Positions 10,559 to 21,102 of a stretch of DNA of 64,000 nucleotides are shown piece after piece (position 1 is the stretch's first letter; every line of letters starts with the position of its first letter). Below the pieces are notes generated by a model. That model saw only the letters and a list, made by a program, of their open reading frames with translations. It had not been told where the DNA came from and ran no database searches. The stretch spans positions 186,001 through 250,000 of the forward strand of contig NZ_MCUN01000006.1 in assembly GCF_002873455.1 (NCBI RefSeq), in the 5' to 3' direction. This DNA is from Vibrio splendidus (GTDB lineage Bacteria > Pseudomonadota > Gammaproteobacteria > Enterobacterales > Vibrionaceae). A program made the translations under genes and the position numbers.

Positions 10559-11314
10559 TTACGACTCAGCTTCTTCCTCTTCATCACCATCTGGCTTACG
10601 CACATAAAAACGCGCAAAGAACAGACCAATCTCAAACAGAATACACATTGGAATAGCCAACAGTGTCTGCGAGATCATATCGGGTGGTGTCAACATCATA
10701 CCAACAATGAAAGCGACAACAACGATGTACGGACGTTTTTCAGACAGTTGTTTCGGTGTCGTTGCACCAGTCCAACATAGCAAGATAATCGCGACAGGCA
10801 CTTCAAAAGCGATACCAAAAGCAAAGAATAACGCGAGTACAAAATCAAGGTAACTCGATATATCTGTTGCGAATTCTACGCCACCCAATGATATTGCAGT
10901 AAAAAAGCCAAATACCAACGGGAATACAATGAAGTAGGCAAACGCCACACCACAGTAAAACAGTAGTGAGCTTGATGCCAACAACGGCATGATCAAACGC
11001 TTCTCATGCTTATATAAACCCGGAGCAACAAAAGCCCACACCTGATACAAAATAAACGGAACCGCAACAAAAATAGACGCGATTAAAGTTAACTTCAACG
11101 GTGTGAAAAATGGCGATGCAACATCCGTTGCGATCATCGTAGCCCCTTCCGGTAGACGATCTACCAAAGGTGCTGATACGAATTCATAAATTTCATTAGC
11201 GAAATAAATTAGCCCCACAAATACAACCAGAACTGCGACAATCGCACGTAGTAAGCGATTACGGAGTTCCAGAAGGTGGCTAATTAAAGGCTGTGTCTGC
11301 TCAGTCGAAGACAT
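10559..11314 (-). CDS. tatC: Sec-independent protein translocase TatC
   Basis: TatC is the multi-spanning receptor of the twin-arginine translocase and binds RR signal peptides together with TatB. The 251-residue product has six hydrophobic segments. It starts with the conserved cytoplasmic [15 protein letters not shown] and carries the FxxPL-type periplasmic and [22 protein letters not shown] signatures. The acidic C-terminal tail ([10 protein letters not shown]) is cytoplasmic. It is the last gene of the ubiE-ubiJ-ubiB-tatA-tatB-tatC run, separated from tatB by 132 bases holding a short tandem repeat. Confidence 0.95.
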   Translation of the reverse strand: MSSTEQTQPLISHLLELRNRLLRAIVAVLVVFVGLIYFANEIYEFVSAPLVDRLPEGATMIATDVASPFFTPLKLTLIASIFVAVPFILYQVWAFVAPGLYKHEKRLIMPLLASSSLLFYCGVAFAYFIVFPLVFGFFTAISLGGVEFATDISSYLDFVLALFFAFGIAFEVPVAIILLCWTGATTPKQLSEKRPYIVVVAFIVGMMLTPPDMISQTLLAIPMCILFEIGLFFARFYVRKPDGDEEEEAES

Positions 11315-11365
11315 GTCAAACCTCTTAAACAGGAAGATCGAAAAGGAGCCGCGTGCATACTTATC

Positions 11366-11429
11366 TACTTAAATATTTAGCTACTGAAACACCTAGCTAC
11401 TTAAACATCTAGCGACATAAGTATCTGAC
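11366..11429. repeat. Four degenerate 16-bp tandem repeats between tatB and tatC
   Basis: Four consecutive 16-base units are visible: TACTTAAATATTTAGC, TACTGAAACACCTAGC, TACTTAAACATCTAGC and GACATAAGTATCTGAC. The preceding 16 bases may be a fifth, more decayed unit. The array occupies the spacer between the tatB stop and tatC. Confidence 0.8.
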
Positions 11430-11446
11430 GACTCCTCCTAGCGAGA

Positions 11447-11854
11447 CTATTCGGCTTTCTTATCTGACGTTGCTGAAGCTTCACTATTGACCTGAATGGT
11501 TTCAGATTCAACGGTTTCCGTGACACTAGGTTCAGTATCACTTGGCTTATCAGACTCAGGCTTAGCATACGGACGTTGAACTTGAGCAGCGGCCTGCTTA
11601 AGCTCATCAACTGATGCTTTTAGGTCTGGAGATAAATCTTCCATACCCATTTTTTCCGCCTTACGTAGGTTTTCTTGAAGCTCTTGTACTTTAAGCTCAT
11701 GAGAAAGTTCATCTTTCACACTATTTGCCATGCTTTTCGCTTGCCCAATAAACTTGGAGACACTACGAATAGCAACAGGCAAACGCTCAGGTCCTAGAAC
11801 GACTAACCCAACGACAGATATTAATACCAGTTCCCAAAAACCGATATCAAACAC
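11447..11854 (-). CDS. tatB: Sec-independent protein translocase TatB
   Basis: The 135-residue product has a single N-terminal transmembrane helix ([21 protein letters not shown], as [16 protein letters not shown] then LVVLG). The conserved [11 protein letters not shown] hinge and an amphipathic helix follow. The charged, Thr/Glu/Ser-rich tail is variable. TatB works with TatC as the substrate receptor for folded twin-arginine proteins. It begins 3 bases after the tatA stop. Confidence 0.95.
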   Translation of the reverse strand: MFDIGFWELVLISVVGLVVLGPERLPVAIRSVSKFIGQAKSMANSVKDELSHELKVQELQENLRKAEKMGMEDLSPDLKASVDELKQAAAQVQRPYAKPESDKPSDTEPSVTETVESETIQVNSEASATSDKKAE

Positions 11855-11857
11855 GAT

Positions 11858-12118
11858 TTACGCCTGCTCTTTGTCTTTCTTTGTTTCAGCAGTTGTTTCA
11901 GCGCTAGCTTCTTTCTTCTGCTGTTCAATATTCTTTGGTTCAAAGTCTGCATCTTTCTTATCTGCAGGTTTGTCTTCATCGCTCATCGCTTTTTTGAAGC
12001 CTTTCACCGCTGAACCTAAGTCACCACCCATGCCGCGTAGTTTCTTCGTTCCAAAAAGTAAAATTACAATCACAGCAATGATTAGAAGTTGCCAAATACT
12101 GATACCACCCATTGTCAT
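11858..12118 (-). CDS. tatA: Sec-independent protein translocase TatA
   Basis: The 86-residue product has one N-terminal membrane helix ([19 protein letters not shown]), the conserved [20 protein letters not shown] amphipathic segment and a charged tail. TatA oligomers form the pore for folded proteins. It lies 48 bases downstream of ubiB, an arrangement common in gammaproteobacteria. Confidence 0.95.
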   Translation of the reverse strand: MTMGGISIWQLLIIAVIVILLFGTKKLRGMGGDLGSAVKGFKKAMSDEDKPADKKDADFEPKNIEQQKKEASAETTAETKKDKEQA

Positions 12119-12166
12119 TGTCCTCGGGTCTGTCTACACATAAAAAATATTAAGAGAGTCTACTGT

Positions 12167-13801
12167 CTAACGACGGTAAGCTCGCCAACTAAGCAACCAA
12201 AATGTGACACCTGCGATGCCACAGCCCATAGATAGCTGCTCATAAGGGCTTGAAACTAATATTGCGGAGCATACGACTAAAGTGGCTCCAACACCAAACA
12301 AAAACTTTCCAGTCGCTTGTTGGCGTTTGGTATCTCGGTAGCCTTGATAAAGCTGATCCATTCTCTGGTTCATCGCTTTACCCTGACGAAGGCTGTCATA
12401 AAGTAACTCTGGCAGCTCTGGTAATTTCTCTGCCCAGAATGGCGCACGCTCTTTTACTGCGTTGATCACAGCTTGCGGCCCCACCTGATTCATCATCCAG
12501 GTTTCAAGGAAAGGCTTCGCCGTTGCCCACAAATCAAGTTGCGGATACAGCTGGCGGCCTAGGCCTTCCACATACAACAAGGTCTTCTGTAGAAGCACTA
12601 ACTGAGGTTGAACCTCCATGTTGAAACGTCTTGCTGTATTAAATAAGTTTAGCAACACATGGCCAAATGAGATCTCGCCAAGTGGTTTTGCAAAAATTGG
12701 CTCACACACCATACGAATCGCAAATTCAAAATCGTTGACGTTGGTGTCGTGTGGCACCCAACCAGAATCCACGTGTAGTTCTGCAACTTTACGGTAATCT
12801 CGATTGAAGAAAGCCAGTAAATTCTCGGCTAAATAGCGCTTATCTTCGCTATTGAGCGTACCTACAATGCCACAATCCAAGCCAATCCACTGAGGGTTAT
12901 CTGGATTTTCTGGGTTAACGAACACGTTCCCCGGATGCATGTCTGCATGGAAAAAGCTGTCTCGGAATACTTGGGTAAAGAATACCGTCACGCCACGTTC
13001 AGCCAGCAGTTTCATGTTGGTGCCGTTAGCTTCCAATGTCGCGATATCCGACACTTGAATACCATAGATTCGTTCTGACACCATCAAGCTTTCACTGCTT
13101 AAGTCAGGAATAACCTCTGGAACATACAGCTCTTCACTGCCTTCAAAATTACGTCGCAGTTGAATGGCATTCGCTGCCTCGCGGCGCAGGTCGAGTTCAT
13201 CAAGTAACGTTTTCTCGTACTCGTGAACCACCTCAACCGGTTTCAAACGACGTGCTTCAGGAAGCGACTTAGCGACTATACGCGCCATTCGGTGCATCAG
13301 TTTTAGATCTGCGTCAATCACCGGGCGAATATCAGGTCGAATGACCTTCAGAACAATCTCGCGGCCGTTCTCTTTAAGCTTTGCAGTATGCACCTGAGCG
13401 ATAGATGCTGAAGCCAATGGCTCGATATCAAAGTCAGTAAACCAGTTATCTAAGCTGCCACCCAGTGCCTTTTCCATATCTTGCTTGGCCAGTTGACCAT
13501 CAAACGGCGCCACTTGGTCTTGCAGCAAAGCCAATTGATCTGCGATGTGAGGAGGAAACAGGTCACGACGCGTTGACATCATTTGACCAAACTTGATCCA
13601 CACCGGCCCTAACTCTTGCAAAGCGAGACGCAAACGCTGACCCAACTCCTTATCTTGATGCTTATTTTTGAGCCAAAATAGAGACTTTCTCGCCAACAGT
13701 GGCGCTTTAGTCAAATGGTGCTCAGGCATCAATTCATCAAGGCCGTACTCTAACTGTACCTTGATAATATGATAAAGACGTTTCAGTTCTGTCGGGGTCA
13801 T
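12167..13801 (-). CDS. ubiB: Ubiquinone biosynthesis regulatory kinase-like protein UbiB
   Basis: UbiB is an ABC1/ADCK atypical kinase-like ATPase needed for coenzyme Q synthesis. The 544-residue product has the KxGQ motif ([16 protein letters not shown]), the Ala-rich nucleotide loop (ASASIAQVH), a [11 protein letters not shown] catalytic loop and DCGIVG metal site. Two C-terminal membrane helices begin near residue 498. It overlaps the end of ubiJ by 4 bases, so the two are coupled. Confidence 0.95.
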   Translation of the reverse strand: MTPTELKRLYHIIKVQLEYGLDELMPEHHLTKAPLLARKSLFWLKNKHQDKELGQRLRLALQELGPVWIKFGQMMSTRRDLFPPHIADQLALLQDQVAPFDGQLAKQDMEKALGGSLDNWFTDFDIEPLASASIAQVHTAKLKENGREIVLKVIRPDIRPVIDADLKLMHRMARIVAKSLPEARRLKPVEVVHEYEKTLLDELDLRREAANAIQLRRNFEGSEELYVPEVIPDLSSESLMVSERIYGIQVSDIATLEANGTNMKLLAERGVTVFFTQVFRDSFFHADMHPGNVFVNPENPDNPQWIGLDCGIVGTLNSEDKRYLAENLLAFFNRDYRKVAELHVDSGWVPHDTNVNDFEFAIRMVCEPIFAKPLGEISFGHVLLNLFNTARRFNMEVQPQLVLLQKTLLYVEGLGRQLYPQLDLWATAKPFLETWMMNQVGPQAVINAVKERAPFWAEKLPELPELLYDSLRQGKAMNQRMDQLYQGYRDTKRQQATGKFLFGVGATLVVCSAILVSSPYEQLSMGCGIAGVTFWLLSWRAYRR

Positions 13802-14403
13802 ATTTTCTCCAACAGAGCGTTCAACTTAGCTTCAAGGCGGGCAACTGAGCTTTTTATGTCATCAACCTGATCGCAAAAATGCACCACTTCTAACGGAGCC
13901 GGTGCAATCTTCCACTCTTCAGTCAAAACCTGAGCAACATGGTTTTGATGCTTAGTTGCTTGCTTCGCCACAAGGCTACCGACGTTTTTAACGCCTTGTA
14001 CCAAGGTATGAGCAACCACATCGCCAGTCACACGTGACAACCACTCTTCCAAATCAGGCTTACAGTCTGTCATCAGTTGAGCAAACTTCTGTGCGAGCTG
14101 AATATCACCTTCTAAGATCAGCTTATCTTGCTTGATCAGCTTGGTGATGTTCGATTGCTCACGCAATTCAGGCAGTACCGATAGGTTCAAAGATAGGTAA
14201 CAGTCAGGCTGCCCTTCATATTCAGCCAACACATCGATCTGTTGGCTGAAAACGAAAGTGAGTGTTTTATTCAACTCTTTCAAATTGACTTGAATGATCT
14301 GCCCCTTTAAACGAGACAAACGACGAACCAAAGCTGGATCATCGTTCACAAAAGTATTTAAAGAGGTTTCAATAACCGCGGTGACCAATGGATCAAATGG
14401 CAT
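13798..14403 (-). CDS. ubiJ: Ubiquinone biosynthesis accessory factor UbiJ
   Basis: The 201-residue protein has the SCP2-like lipid-binding fold at its N-terminus ([16 protein letters not shown]... through [10 protein letters not shown]). A C-terminal helical segment with a coiled coil ([22 protein letters not shown], seen as [19 protein letters not shown]) follows. UbiJ binds the hydrophobic intermediates in the soluble Ubi complex together with UbiK, which is encoded at 61333 in this window. It lies between ubiE and ubiB, the standard place. Confidence 0.9.
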   Translation of the reverse strand: MPFDPLVTAVIETSLNTFVNDDPALVRRLSRLKGQIIQVNLKELNKTLTFVFSQQIDVLAEYEGQPDCYLSLNLSVLPELREQSNITKLIKQDKLILEGDIQLAQKFAQLMTDCKPDLEEWLSRVTGDVVAHTLVQGVKNVGSLVAKQATKHQNHVAQVLTEEWKIAPAPLEVVHFCDQVDDIKSSVARLEAKLNALLEKI

Positions 14404-14501
14404 GACTGTCCTTACCTTTGAAAACGGATAAGCGTTAACCTATCCGTTCTATCTTTATTCTTATTTTTTAGCACACTCTACGAGCCTGCTACCAAGTTCG
14501 A

Positions 14502-15296
14502 CTAGAACTTGTAACCACGGTGCAGCGCAACAATACCGCCCGTTAAGTTGAAGTATTTAGTATTTTCAAAACCCGCTTCTTGCATCATACCTTCCAAGGT
14601 TTCTTGGTTAGGGTGCATGCGGATTGATTCTGCAAGGTAGCGATAGCTGTCTGCGTCGTTGGCAATCAGCTCACCCATTTTTGGCAACAGGTGGAAAGAG
14701 TATGCATCGTAAACCTTTGATAGAGGCTCAAGTACTGGCTTAGAAAACTCAAGAACCAACAGGCGACCGCCTGGCTTAAGTACACGGTACATTGAACGCA
14801 GCGCTTGGTCTTTATCGGTTACGTTACGCAGACAGAAGCTGATCGTAATGCAATCGAAGTAGTTGTCAGGAAAAGGTAGCTCTTCAGCGTTTGCTTGCAC
14901 GTAATGTACGTTGCCAACAATACCGCTATCACGCAGCTTATCACGGCCAACATTCAGCATTGAGTTGTTGATATCAGCAAGAACCACGTGGCCTTTTTCG
15001 CCAACGATACGCGAGAATTTCGCAGTAAGGTCGCCTGTACCACCACCAAGGTCTAGGATACGTTGACCCGGGCGAACGCCACTGCAATCAATCGTGAATC
15101 GCTTCCACAAGCGATGAACACCACCCGACATTAGATCATTCATGATGTCGTATTTAGCGGCTACAGAGTGAAATACCTCTGCTACTTTCGCGACTTTTTC
15201 GTCTTTTGCGACTGTTTCGAAACCAAAGTGTGTGGTTTCTGACTCTACTGCTGAATTTGTCTGCACGCTTGTGTCCATAATGCTGTTATCTACCAT
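14502..15296 (-). CDS. ubiE: Ubiquinone/menaquinone biosynthesis C-methyltransferase UbiE
   Basis: UbiE methylates the quinone ring carbon in both ubiquinone and menaquinone synthesis, using SAM. The product shows [31 protein letters not shown], the SAM loop [12 protein letters not shown] and [10 protein letters not shown]. The terminal LHRGYKF is typical. The first ATG (15296) is listed; an internal ATG at 15278 (MDTSVQ) is as likely, since neither has a strong Shine-Dalgarno. It heads the ubiE-ubiJ-ubiB-tat run. Confidence 0.95.
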   Translation of the reverse strand: MVDNSIMDTSVQTNSAVESETTHFGFETVAKDEKVAKVAEVFHSVAAKYDIMNDLMSGGVHRLWKRFTIDCSGVRPGQRILDLGGGTGDLTAKFSRIVGEKGHVVLADINNSMLNVGRDKLRDSGIVGNVHYVQANAEELPFPDNYFDCITISFCLRNVTDKDQALRSMYRVLKPGGRLLVLEFSKPVLEPLSKVYDAYSFHLLPKMGELIANDADSYRYLAESIRMHPNQETLEGMMQEAGFENTKYFNLTGGIVALHRGYKF

Positions 15297-15346
15297 GGTA
15301 AGTTCTCATCGTCAGCACACTAACTGTTTATAGGCGCTGCGGCCGA

Positions 15347-16879
15347 TTAGTTTACTTTATCCTCAGCAGGTTGTCTTTCTACTAAGGAGGCATTTTCTGA
15401 AAAAGCCTCATTTTGAGCCATTTCGGCTATACCAATAGAAATCGACTTTTTCACTTCAACACCCAATTGCTTGAAACTTTCAGCCTGACGAATCACATTA
15501 CCACGCCCAGTCACTAGCTTATTCATTGCTCCTTGGTAGCTTTGGTTCGCTCTGTCTAATGAACTGCCAAGCCCTTCCATATCATCAACAAACAAACGTA
15601 GTTTGTCGTAAAGCTTACTCGCACGCTCCGCAATAACTTGCGCGTTCTGGTTCTGTCTTTCGTTGCGCCACAGGTTATCAATGGTACGCAGTGCCACCAG
15701 CAAGGTCGTAGGGCTGACCAAGATAATGTTTTGTTCCATCGCATCTTTGACCAAGCTAGGGTCGGCTTGAATCGCCACCTGAAATGCAGGTTCGACGGGA
15801 ATAAACATCAGCACATAATCAAGACTCTGGATGCCTTTGAGCTGATGGTAATCTTTCTGGCTCAAGCCTTTAATGTGCGCGCGCAGTGACACCAAGTGAT
15901 CGCGCAATGCAGCGTCACGTTGCTGATCAGTCTCAGCGTTGAAGTAGCGTTCAAACGCCACCAAAGCCATTTTAGAATCCACCACCACTTGCTTATCTTG
16001 TGGCAAATGTACGATCACATCCGGTTGGTAACGCTTGCCTGCATCGTTTTGCAGGTTTACTTGAGTTTGGTATTCATGGCCTTCTCGCAGCCCTGATTCC
16101 GCCAGCACCCGCGCCAGCACCACCTCCCCCCAGTTACCTTGTTGTTTGTTATCACCCTTTAGCGCCTGAGTCAGGTTAACCGCCTCACGCGTCATACTCT
16201 CATTGAGGCGTTGCAGGTTTTTAAGCTCATGCACCAAGGTGTGACGCTCTTTGGCCTCTTGACCAAAGCTATCATTAACCTGTTTCTTAAAGCCCTCCAA
16301 TTGCTCTCGCAGCGGAGATAACAAACCTTCTAAGCTTTGTTTGTTCTGTTGATCGACCTTGGCGGTTTTGCTCTCAAATAGTTGATTGGCTAACAGTTCA
16401 AACTGCTGCTTAAGTCGAGATTCCGCTTGTTCTAGCAATTGCAGTTTTTCACTATTGGCCAGGTTTTCTTGGTCGTGCCTCGCTTCTTGCTCTCGAAGTT
16501 CAGCCTCCAACTCAGATTTATGGTCTTTCAGTACATTGATCTCATCAGCGTACTGCTGACGCTCTTGCTTCACGGCTTCAAAGTAGCGAAGCTTTTCCAT
16601 AGCAGCCATCACCTTGCCGTGGGCTTGCTTGAGTTCAAATGCGGCTTTATCTCGGTCGTCATCCAACTCATTAAGCTCTTGTTGTGCTTCTGCGAGTGAT
16701 GATTTGAGCTGTGACTGTTGAGATTCATGCAACAAACGATCGGACTCGAGTTGTTGTTCGAGAAGTCGATTCTGAAAAGAGAACTTCTGTTTAATCCACC
16801 AACCCACCACACCGCCACTGACGAGCGCGCCAGAAATTGCAGCAATAAGCGTTGCTTGATGTTCGATAATCCATTGCAT
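15347..16879 (-). CDS. rmuC: DNA recombination protein RmuC
   Basis: The 510-residue protein has an N-terminal membrane anchor (LIAAISGALVSGGVVGWWI). A long coiled coil follows (about 30-200, Gln/Glu/Leu-rich), then the RmuC nuclease-like domain (GNWGEVVLARVLAESGLREG, QPDVIVHLP, VVDSKMALVAFERY). RmuC limits inversions between short inverted repeats and is thought to be a PD-(D/E)XK-type nuclease. It lies 50 bases upstream of ubiE and may share its transcript. The extreme C-terminus is variable. Confidence 0.92.
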   Translation of the reverse strand: MQWIIEHQATLIAAISGALVSGGVVGWWIKQKFSFQNRLLEQQLESDRLLHESQQSQLKSSLAEAQQELNELDDDRDKAAFELKQAHGKVMAAMEKLRYFEAVKQERQQYADEINVLKDHKSELEAELREQEARHDQENLANSEKLQLLEQAESRLKQQFELLANQLFESKTAKVDQQNKQSLEGLLSPLREQLEGFKKQVNDSFGQEAKERHTLVHELKNLQRLNESMTREAVNLTQALKGDNKQQGNWGEVVLARVLAESGLREGHEYQTQVNLQNDAGKRYQPDVIVHLPQDKQVVVDSKMALVAFERYFNAETDQQRDAALRDHLVSLRAHIKGLSQKDYHQLKGIQSLDYVLMFIPVEPAFQVAIQADPSLVKDAMEQNIILVSPTTLLVALRTIDNLWRNERQNQNAQVIAERASKLYDKLRLFVDDMEGLGSSLDRANQSYQGAMNKLVTGRGNVIRQAESFKQLGVEVKKSISIGIAEMAQNEAFSENASLVERQPAEDKVN

Positions 16880-17017
16880 GATAATGATTTAGCCTAATTG
16901 TAAATAACTCATTAAATGGTATTTTGATACTGGATAAATGTCCAGTTTGCCGTATTAAAATTCGACAGATAGACTAGGCGCTTCGTATTCTGTCCCATCA
17001 AATTAGAATGAGTTGCT

Positions 17018-17911
17018 ATGAACGAACGTCGTGCCTTGGGCTTTGGCCTTGCTGCAGTATTACTGTGGTCAACCGTTGCTACGGCTTTTAAGCTGACCCT
17101 TGCTGAGTTTTCGCCGATCCAGATGCTGACCATTGCCAGCATTGTGTCATCAATGGCACTGATCGCGATCTGCGCTTTCCAAGGTAAACTCTCACAGCTG
17201 AGTACTACGTTTCTTTCAAACCCTTGGTACTACTTGCTGCTTGGTTTAGTTAACCCATTGGCTTACTACCTGATTCTCTTCAAAGCATACGACTTACTGC
17301 CCGCATCTCAAGCGCAAGCCATCAACTACAGTTGGGCAATCACGTTGACTCTCATGGCTGCAGTGTTCCTGGGGCAAAAGATTCGCAAACAAGATTGGAT
17401 TGCGTGTACTTTCAGTTATGCGGGCGTGGTGGTCATTGCTACCAAAGGTGATGTTCTGGGAATGCAATTCGATAGTCCACTCGGTGTAGCACTGGCGCTG
17501 CTTTCAACCTTGCTTTGGGCGGGATACTGGATTCTCAACACCAAAAACAAGGCTGACCCTGTGATTGGTGTACTGCTTGGTTTCTTAGTGGCATTGCCCT
17601 TCGCGATCGGCTTGACCATTTACGAAGGCGAAAGCTTCAGCCAAATCACAACGAAAGGTTGGATGGCCGTGACTTATGTTGGCCTGTTCGAGATGGGCAT
17701 TACCTTTGTCTTATGGCTCTCTGCACTGAAACTAACCAATAATACGGCACGTATTAGCAACCTAATTTTTGCCTCACCGTTTATCTCGCTAATGCTACTT
17801 TCAACGATCATTGGCGAAGAAATTCACCCAGCAACGTTGTTCGGCTTGGTGCTGATTATTGCGGGCTTGGTGATTCAACAGATCAAGTTTTCAAAAAACA
17901 AACCTGCGTAA
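17018..17911 (+). CDS. EamA/DMT-family transporter
   Basis: The 297-residue product has ten hydrophobic segments arranged as two EamA repeats (first around 8-140, second around 150-290). It begins MNERRALGFGLAAVLLWSTV, a common DMT start. These are drug/metabolite permeases of the inner membrane. The substrate cannot be read from the sequence. It is divergent from rmuC and ends near a bidirectional terminator. Confidence 0.8.
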   Translation: MNERRALGFGLAAVLLWSTVATAFKLTLAEFSPIQMLTIASIVSSMALIAICAFQGKLSQLSTTFLSNPWYYLLLGLVNPLAYYLILFKAYDLLPASQAQAINYSWAITLTLMAAVFLGQKIRKQDWIACTFSYAGVVVIATKGDVLGMQFDSPLGVALALLSTLLWAGYWILNTKNKADPVIGVLLGFLVALPFAIGLTIYEGESFSQITTKGWMAVTYVGLFEMGITFVLWLSALKLTNNTARISNLIFASPFISLMLLSTIIGEEIHPATLFGLVLIIAGLVIQQIKFSKNKPA

Positions 17912-17994
17912 ATGAGCAAATGAGCAAAAAGATTCGATTGAGCACGAAAAGCTATCGATAAAGTCGAACCTAGAGCTAGATGACAGTGTTAGGT

Positions 17995-18029
17995 ACAAAA
18001 ATGGCGAGTCCTATGACTCGCCATTTTTA
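17995..18029. terminator. Bidirectional intrinsic terminator
   Basis: The stem TGGCGAGT/ACTCGCCA (18002-18023) has a T run on the plus side and an A run on the other. It separates the convergent DMT transporter and YhiN-like genes. Confidence 0.85.
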
Positions 18030-18062
18030 TGCAATCTGAAATCTAATGGGTAAGCTAAAAGC

Positions 18063-19256
18063 TTAAACCCACTGGCCTGCGGCAAAACCAGAACTCCAAC
18101 ACCATTGGAAGTTATAGCCACCCAACCAACCTGTTACATCCATTACTTCACCGATGAAGTAGAGGCCAGAGACAGTCTTACACTCCATTGTTTTTGAGGA
18201 TAAGTGATTGGTGTCTACACCACCTAAAGTCACTTCAGCTGTTCGGTAGCCTTCGGTGCCGTTTGGCGCAATTTTCCAGTTCTCTAGATGCTCTACGATG
18301 TCATTCAATTGTTTTTCATTGAACTGCTTGAGCGGCTTGTCTTCGAGCTCTTTACGATCAATCAACACTTCCACAAAACGCTTTGGTAGTGCTTTCGCTA
18401 AGGTATTTTTCAGGCTTTGATTTGGGTGTTTCTCACGAGAGTTTTCAAGTAGTTCAGCAACGTCCACTTCAGGTACTAGGTTAATCGAAACCGATTGACC
18501 CGCTTTCCAGAACGAAGATATTTGCAGTACCGAAGGTCCAGATAGGCCGCGGTGAGTAAACAACAACGCTTCCTTGAATAGAGTGCCGTCTTGCGCGGTG
18601 ATCTCGGCAGGAATCGCGATGCCCGAAAGCTCAGCAAAAGCTTCTTTGTCTTCTTTATGCAAAGTGAATGGAACCAAACCTGCGGTAGTCGGCATTACGG
18701 ATAAACCAAACTGCTCTGCAATCTTATAGCCAAACGGAGTCGCCCCCAGTTTCGGCATAGATAAACCACCTGTAGCCACCACTAATGAGTCACACTCAAC
18801 TTCGTCGGTATTAAGGTGCATTTTGAAGCCAGCGTCTGTTTTTTCGATTGAGTGAACATCACAACGGTAACGCTGTTCGACTTTCGCCTGCTTACACTCT
18901 TCAAGCAACATACTCACGATATCTTTTGCGGTGTGGTCATTCACACAGAACAACTGGCCGTGATCGCGCTCTTCGAACTCAATACCGTACTTACTGACCA
19001 TCGAGATAAAATCCCAGTTGGTGTATTGAGATAAAGCTGACTTCACGAAGTGAGGGTTGTTACATAGGAAGTTGTTAGCTGAAACATCATAGTTAGTGAA
19101 GTTACAACGGCCGCCACCTGAGATTAAAATTTTTCTGCCTGGTTTCTTTGCATGATCAACCACCAGCACTCGTCGGCCGCGCTTACCCGCTTCCGCAGCA
19201 CACATTAAGCCCGCGGCGCCCGCACCAATTACGATTACATCAAACTTTTCACTCAT
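18063..19256 (-). CDS. YhiN/HI0933-family FAD-dependent flavoprotein
   Basis: The 397-residue protein begins with a Rossmann FAD-binding loop, VIVIGAGAAGLMCAAEAGKRG (VIVIGAGAAGLM at residues 8-19). The family signature KILISGGGRCNFTN is near 43-56. The C-terminal half has LGGVDTNHLSSKTMECK and the closing FAD motif GLYFIGEVMDVTGWLGGYN. The family's physiological reaction in vibrios is not established. It is probably single-gene. Confidence 0.85.
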   Translation of the reverse strand: MSEKFDVIVIGAGAAGLMCAAEAGKRGRRVLVVDHAKKPGRKILISGGGRCNFTNYDVSANNFLCNNPHFVKSALSQYTNWDFISMVSKYGIEFEERDHGQLFCVNDHTAKDIVSMLLEECKQAKVEQRYRCDVHSIEKTDAGFKMHLNTDEVECDSLVVATGGLSMPKLGATPFGYKIAEQFGLSVMPTTAGLVPFTLHKEDKEAFAELSGIAIPAEITAQDGTLFKEALLFTHRGLSGPSVLQISSFWKAGQSVSINLVPEVDVAELLENSREKHPNQSLKNTLAKALPKRFVEVLIDRKELEDKPLKQFNEKQLNDIVEHLENWKIAPNGTEGYRTAEVTLGGVDTNHLSSKTMECKTVSGLYFIGEVMDVTGWLGGYNFQWCWSSGFAAGQWV

Positions 19257-19316
19257 TGGGGTTCTGCTTTCTTCACTTTTGCACCCCGAGTACGCCCTGT
19301 TCTCGAAATGCCATCA

Positions 19317-19351
19317 ATAAAAAAGGATGTGCATAAACAGCACATCCTTAC
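19317..19351 (-). terminator. Intrinsic terminator downstream of uspB
   Basis: The stem AAGGATGTGC/GCACATCCTT (19323-19349) is followed on the minus strand by a T-rich run. It lies about 155 bases past uspB. Confidence 0.7.
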
Positions 19352-19506
19352 TAATTGCTCGCTATTTTAGCGGCAATTTTAAACTTTGCAATTGATGTTC
19401 AATTGTACAATTTGCAGACAGCAGCAAAACAACTACTCGGCTTAGCTAACCAACAACCGAAGCTTCGCACCAAAACCTAAACTCTACTTCACGCGTACTA
19501 AATAAC

Positions 19507-19830
19507 TTAGACGATGAAAGAAGACAGCAACGTTACACCCAACAGAGCGGAAGAAAGTATAAATAACTGTCTTACACGATCACACTTCGTCATAAACACT
19601 TCGTCGTGATGATGGTGGTACTCTTTGCTTTTGATGTAACTAAACAAGCGAACTTGTTTGGTCATATTGCCATGAGTTGTGAAGAATCCACCTCCATCTA
19701 CTTGTTGATAAAGCAGAGGATGTGCTTCTCGCATTATATAAATGAGTGTTCTTAACGCAGTAAAATAACGCGCCCAGTTCACACAAGTCACAACCATTAG
19801 TGCAAATAGAATAGTGTCGCCGCTGATCAT
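19507..19830 (-). CDS. uspB: Universal stress protein UspB
   Basis: The 107-residue membrane protein matches E. coli UspB along its length (MIS...[42 protein letters not shown]). It has an N-terminal and a C-terminal transmembrane helix. In E. coli it is made in stationary phase under sigma-S and affects ethanol tolerance. There uspB is divergent from uspA; here ftnA has come to lie between them. It begins 68 bases after ftnA on the same strand. Confidence 0.92.
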   Translation of the reverse strand: MISGDTILFALMVVTCVNWARYFTALRTLIYIMREAHPLLYQQVDGGGFFTTHGNMTKQVRLFSYIKSKEYHHHHDEVFMTKCDRVRQLFILSSALLGVTLLSSFIV

Positions 19831-19898
19831 CCTTTCCTCCCTACATCTTCATACGAAAACTCAAAAGAAAAAGATAATCAGTGTCTTTCTCGTACTAC

Positions 19899-20426
19899 CT
19901 AAACGGCAGGAGCTTCCATAATTGAAGATGAACCATCTTTTGCCAATTGCGCTAGGTCTTTATCAATAAAGAACAGTGCTTTACCGTCTTCACCAACAAG
20001 CTCTAGCTTATCCAATACACCTTTAAACAACTTCTCTTCTTCGTGTTGCTCTGCAACGTACCATTGCAGGAAGTTAAAGGTTGAGTAATCTTGTGTGCTG
20101 AAAGCAACGTGAGCCAGTTTGTTGATCTTTTGAGTAATCATCTGCTCATGTTCATAAGTTTCACGGAACACAGCACCAAGGCTATCAAATTCATGTTTTG
20201 GCGCTTCAATCGCACCTAGAATTGGCATTGCACCTGTTTCACTTACGTAAGTGAAAAGACGCTGCATATGTTCCATTTCTTCTACTGCATGAACACGCAG
20301 AAACTCTGCTGCACCTTCAAATCCTTTGTCTTCACACCAAGCACTCATTTGTAAGTATAGATTGGATGAGAAAAATTCTAGGTTAATTTGATCATTCAGT
20401 TGCTCAACCATAGTTTTTGACAGCAT
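19899..20426 (-). CDS. ftnA: Non-heme ferritin
   Basis: The 175-residue product is a bacterial ferritin that forms a 24-subunit iron store. The ferroxidase residues are present: Glu near 17 ([14 protein letters not shown]), Glu and His in [12 protein letters not shown], Glu in TYEHEQM, and the [14 protein letters not shown] segment. It is divergent from uspA, with 189 bases between the two starts. With RyhB and the likely Fur-regulated gene at 22094 it forms part of the iron theme in this window. Confidence 0.95.
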   Translation of the reverse strand: MLSKTMVEQLNDQINLEFFSSNLYLQMSAWCEDKGFEGAAEFLRVHAVEEMEHMQRLFTYVSETGAMPILGAIEAPKHEFDSLGAVFRETYEHEQMITQKINKLAHVAFSTQDYSTFNFLQWYVAEQHEEEKLFKGVLDKLELVGEDGKALFFIDKDLAQLAKDGSSSIMEAPAV

Positions 20427-20615
20427 TTAAGACTCCTAATTACATCCTCAATTTTCTTTATTATATCACTATTTAATGAATATCTCGCTGACCATTAGTT
20501 AACCGATATTTCAACCGTCTATTACGCAAGACAGTGGATATGAGATCACTTCAGCAAAAAAAGGCATCACATAGTGCTAATCTTTAATCAGACAATGAAT
20601 AAAGGAGGTAGCAAT

Positions 20616-21050
20616 ATGAGTTACAAACATATTTTGGTCGCAGTCGATTTATCAGATGACAGCAAATTACTTGTGGATAAAGCGGTAGCATTGGCTAAGC
20701 CATTGGAAGCCAAAGTCTCTTTTATCCATATCGACATTAACTACGCAGAGCTTTATACCGGCCTGATTGATATCAACATGGCAGAAACCCAACACAACGC
20801 GATGGAAGCATCACGTATTCAACTGCAAAATTTTGCTGACTACGCTCAATACCCGATCACTCATACCTTAGTGGGCAGTGGTGATTTGAGCCATGAGTTA
20901 TGTGACACCATCAACGAGTTCAATGTTGATTTAGTGGTCTGCGGTCACCATCAAGACTTTTGGAGCAAACTGCTTTCTTCAACACGACAACTGATCAACG
21001 CCTCTCCAGTTGATATGCTGGTCGTGCCTCTAAGAGATTCAGAAGACTAA
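20616..21050 (+). CDS. uspA: Universal stress protein UspA
   Basis: The product has 144 residues, starting [16 protein letters not shown]. The start is the ATG at 20616, with a near-perfect AAGGAGGT Shine-Dalgarno; the open frame runs 14 codons further back. The Usp fold is clear ([40 protein letters not shown]). The C-terminal loop lacks the GxxGxxxxGS ATP-binding form, so it is a UspA-type member that does not bind ATP. It supports survival in growth arrest and oxidative stress. Confidence 0.92.
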   Translation: MSYKHILVAVDLSDDSKLLVDKAVALAKPLEAKVSFIHIDINYAELYTGLIDINMAETQHNAMEASRIQLQNFADYAQYPITHTLVGSGDLSHELCDTINEFNVDLVVCGHHQDFWSKLLSSTRQLINASPVDMLVVPLRDSED

Positions 21051-21102
21051 TGATTTAAGGTTAGGTAACATACAGCTCATATCTTATTAACGAAGTTTTA
21101 CT

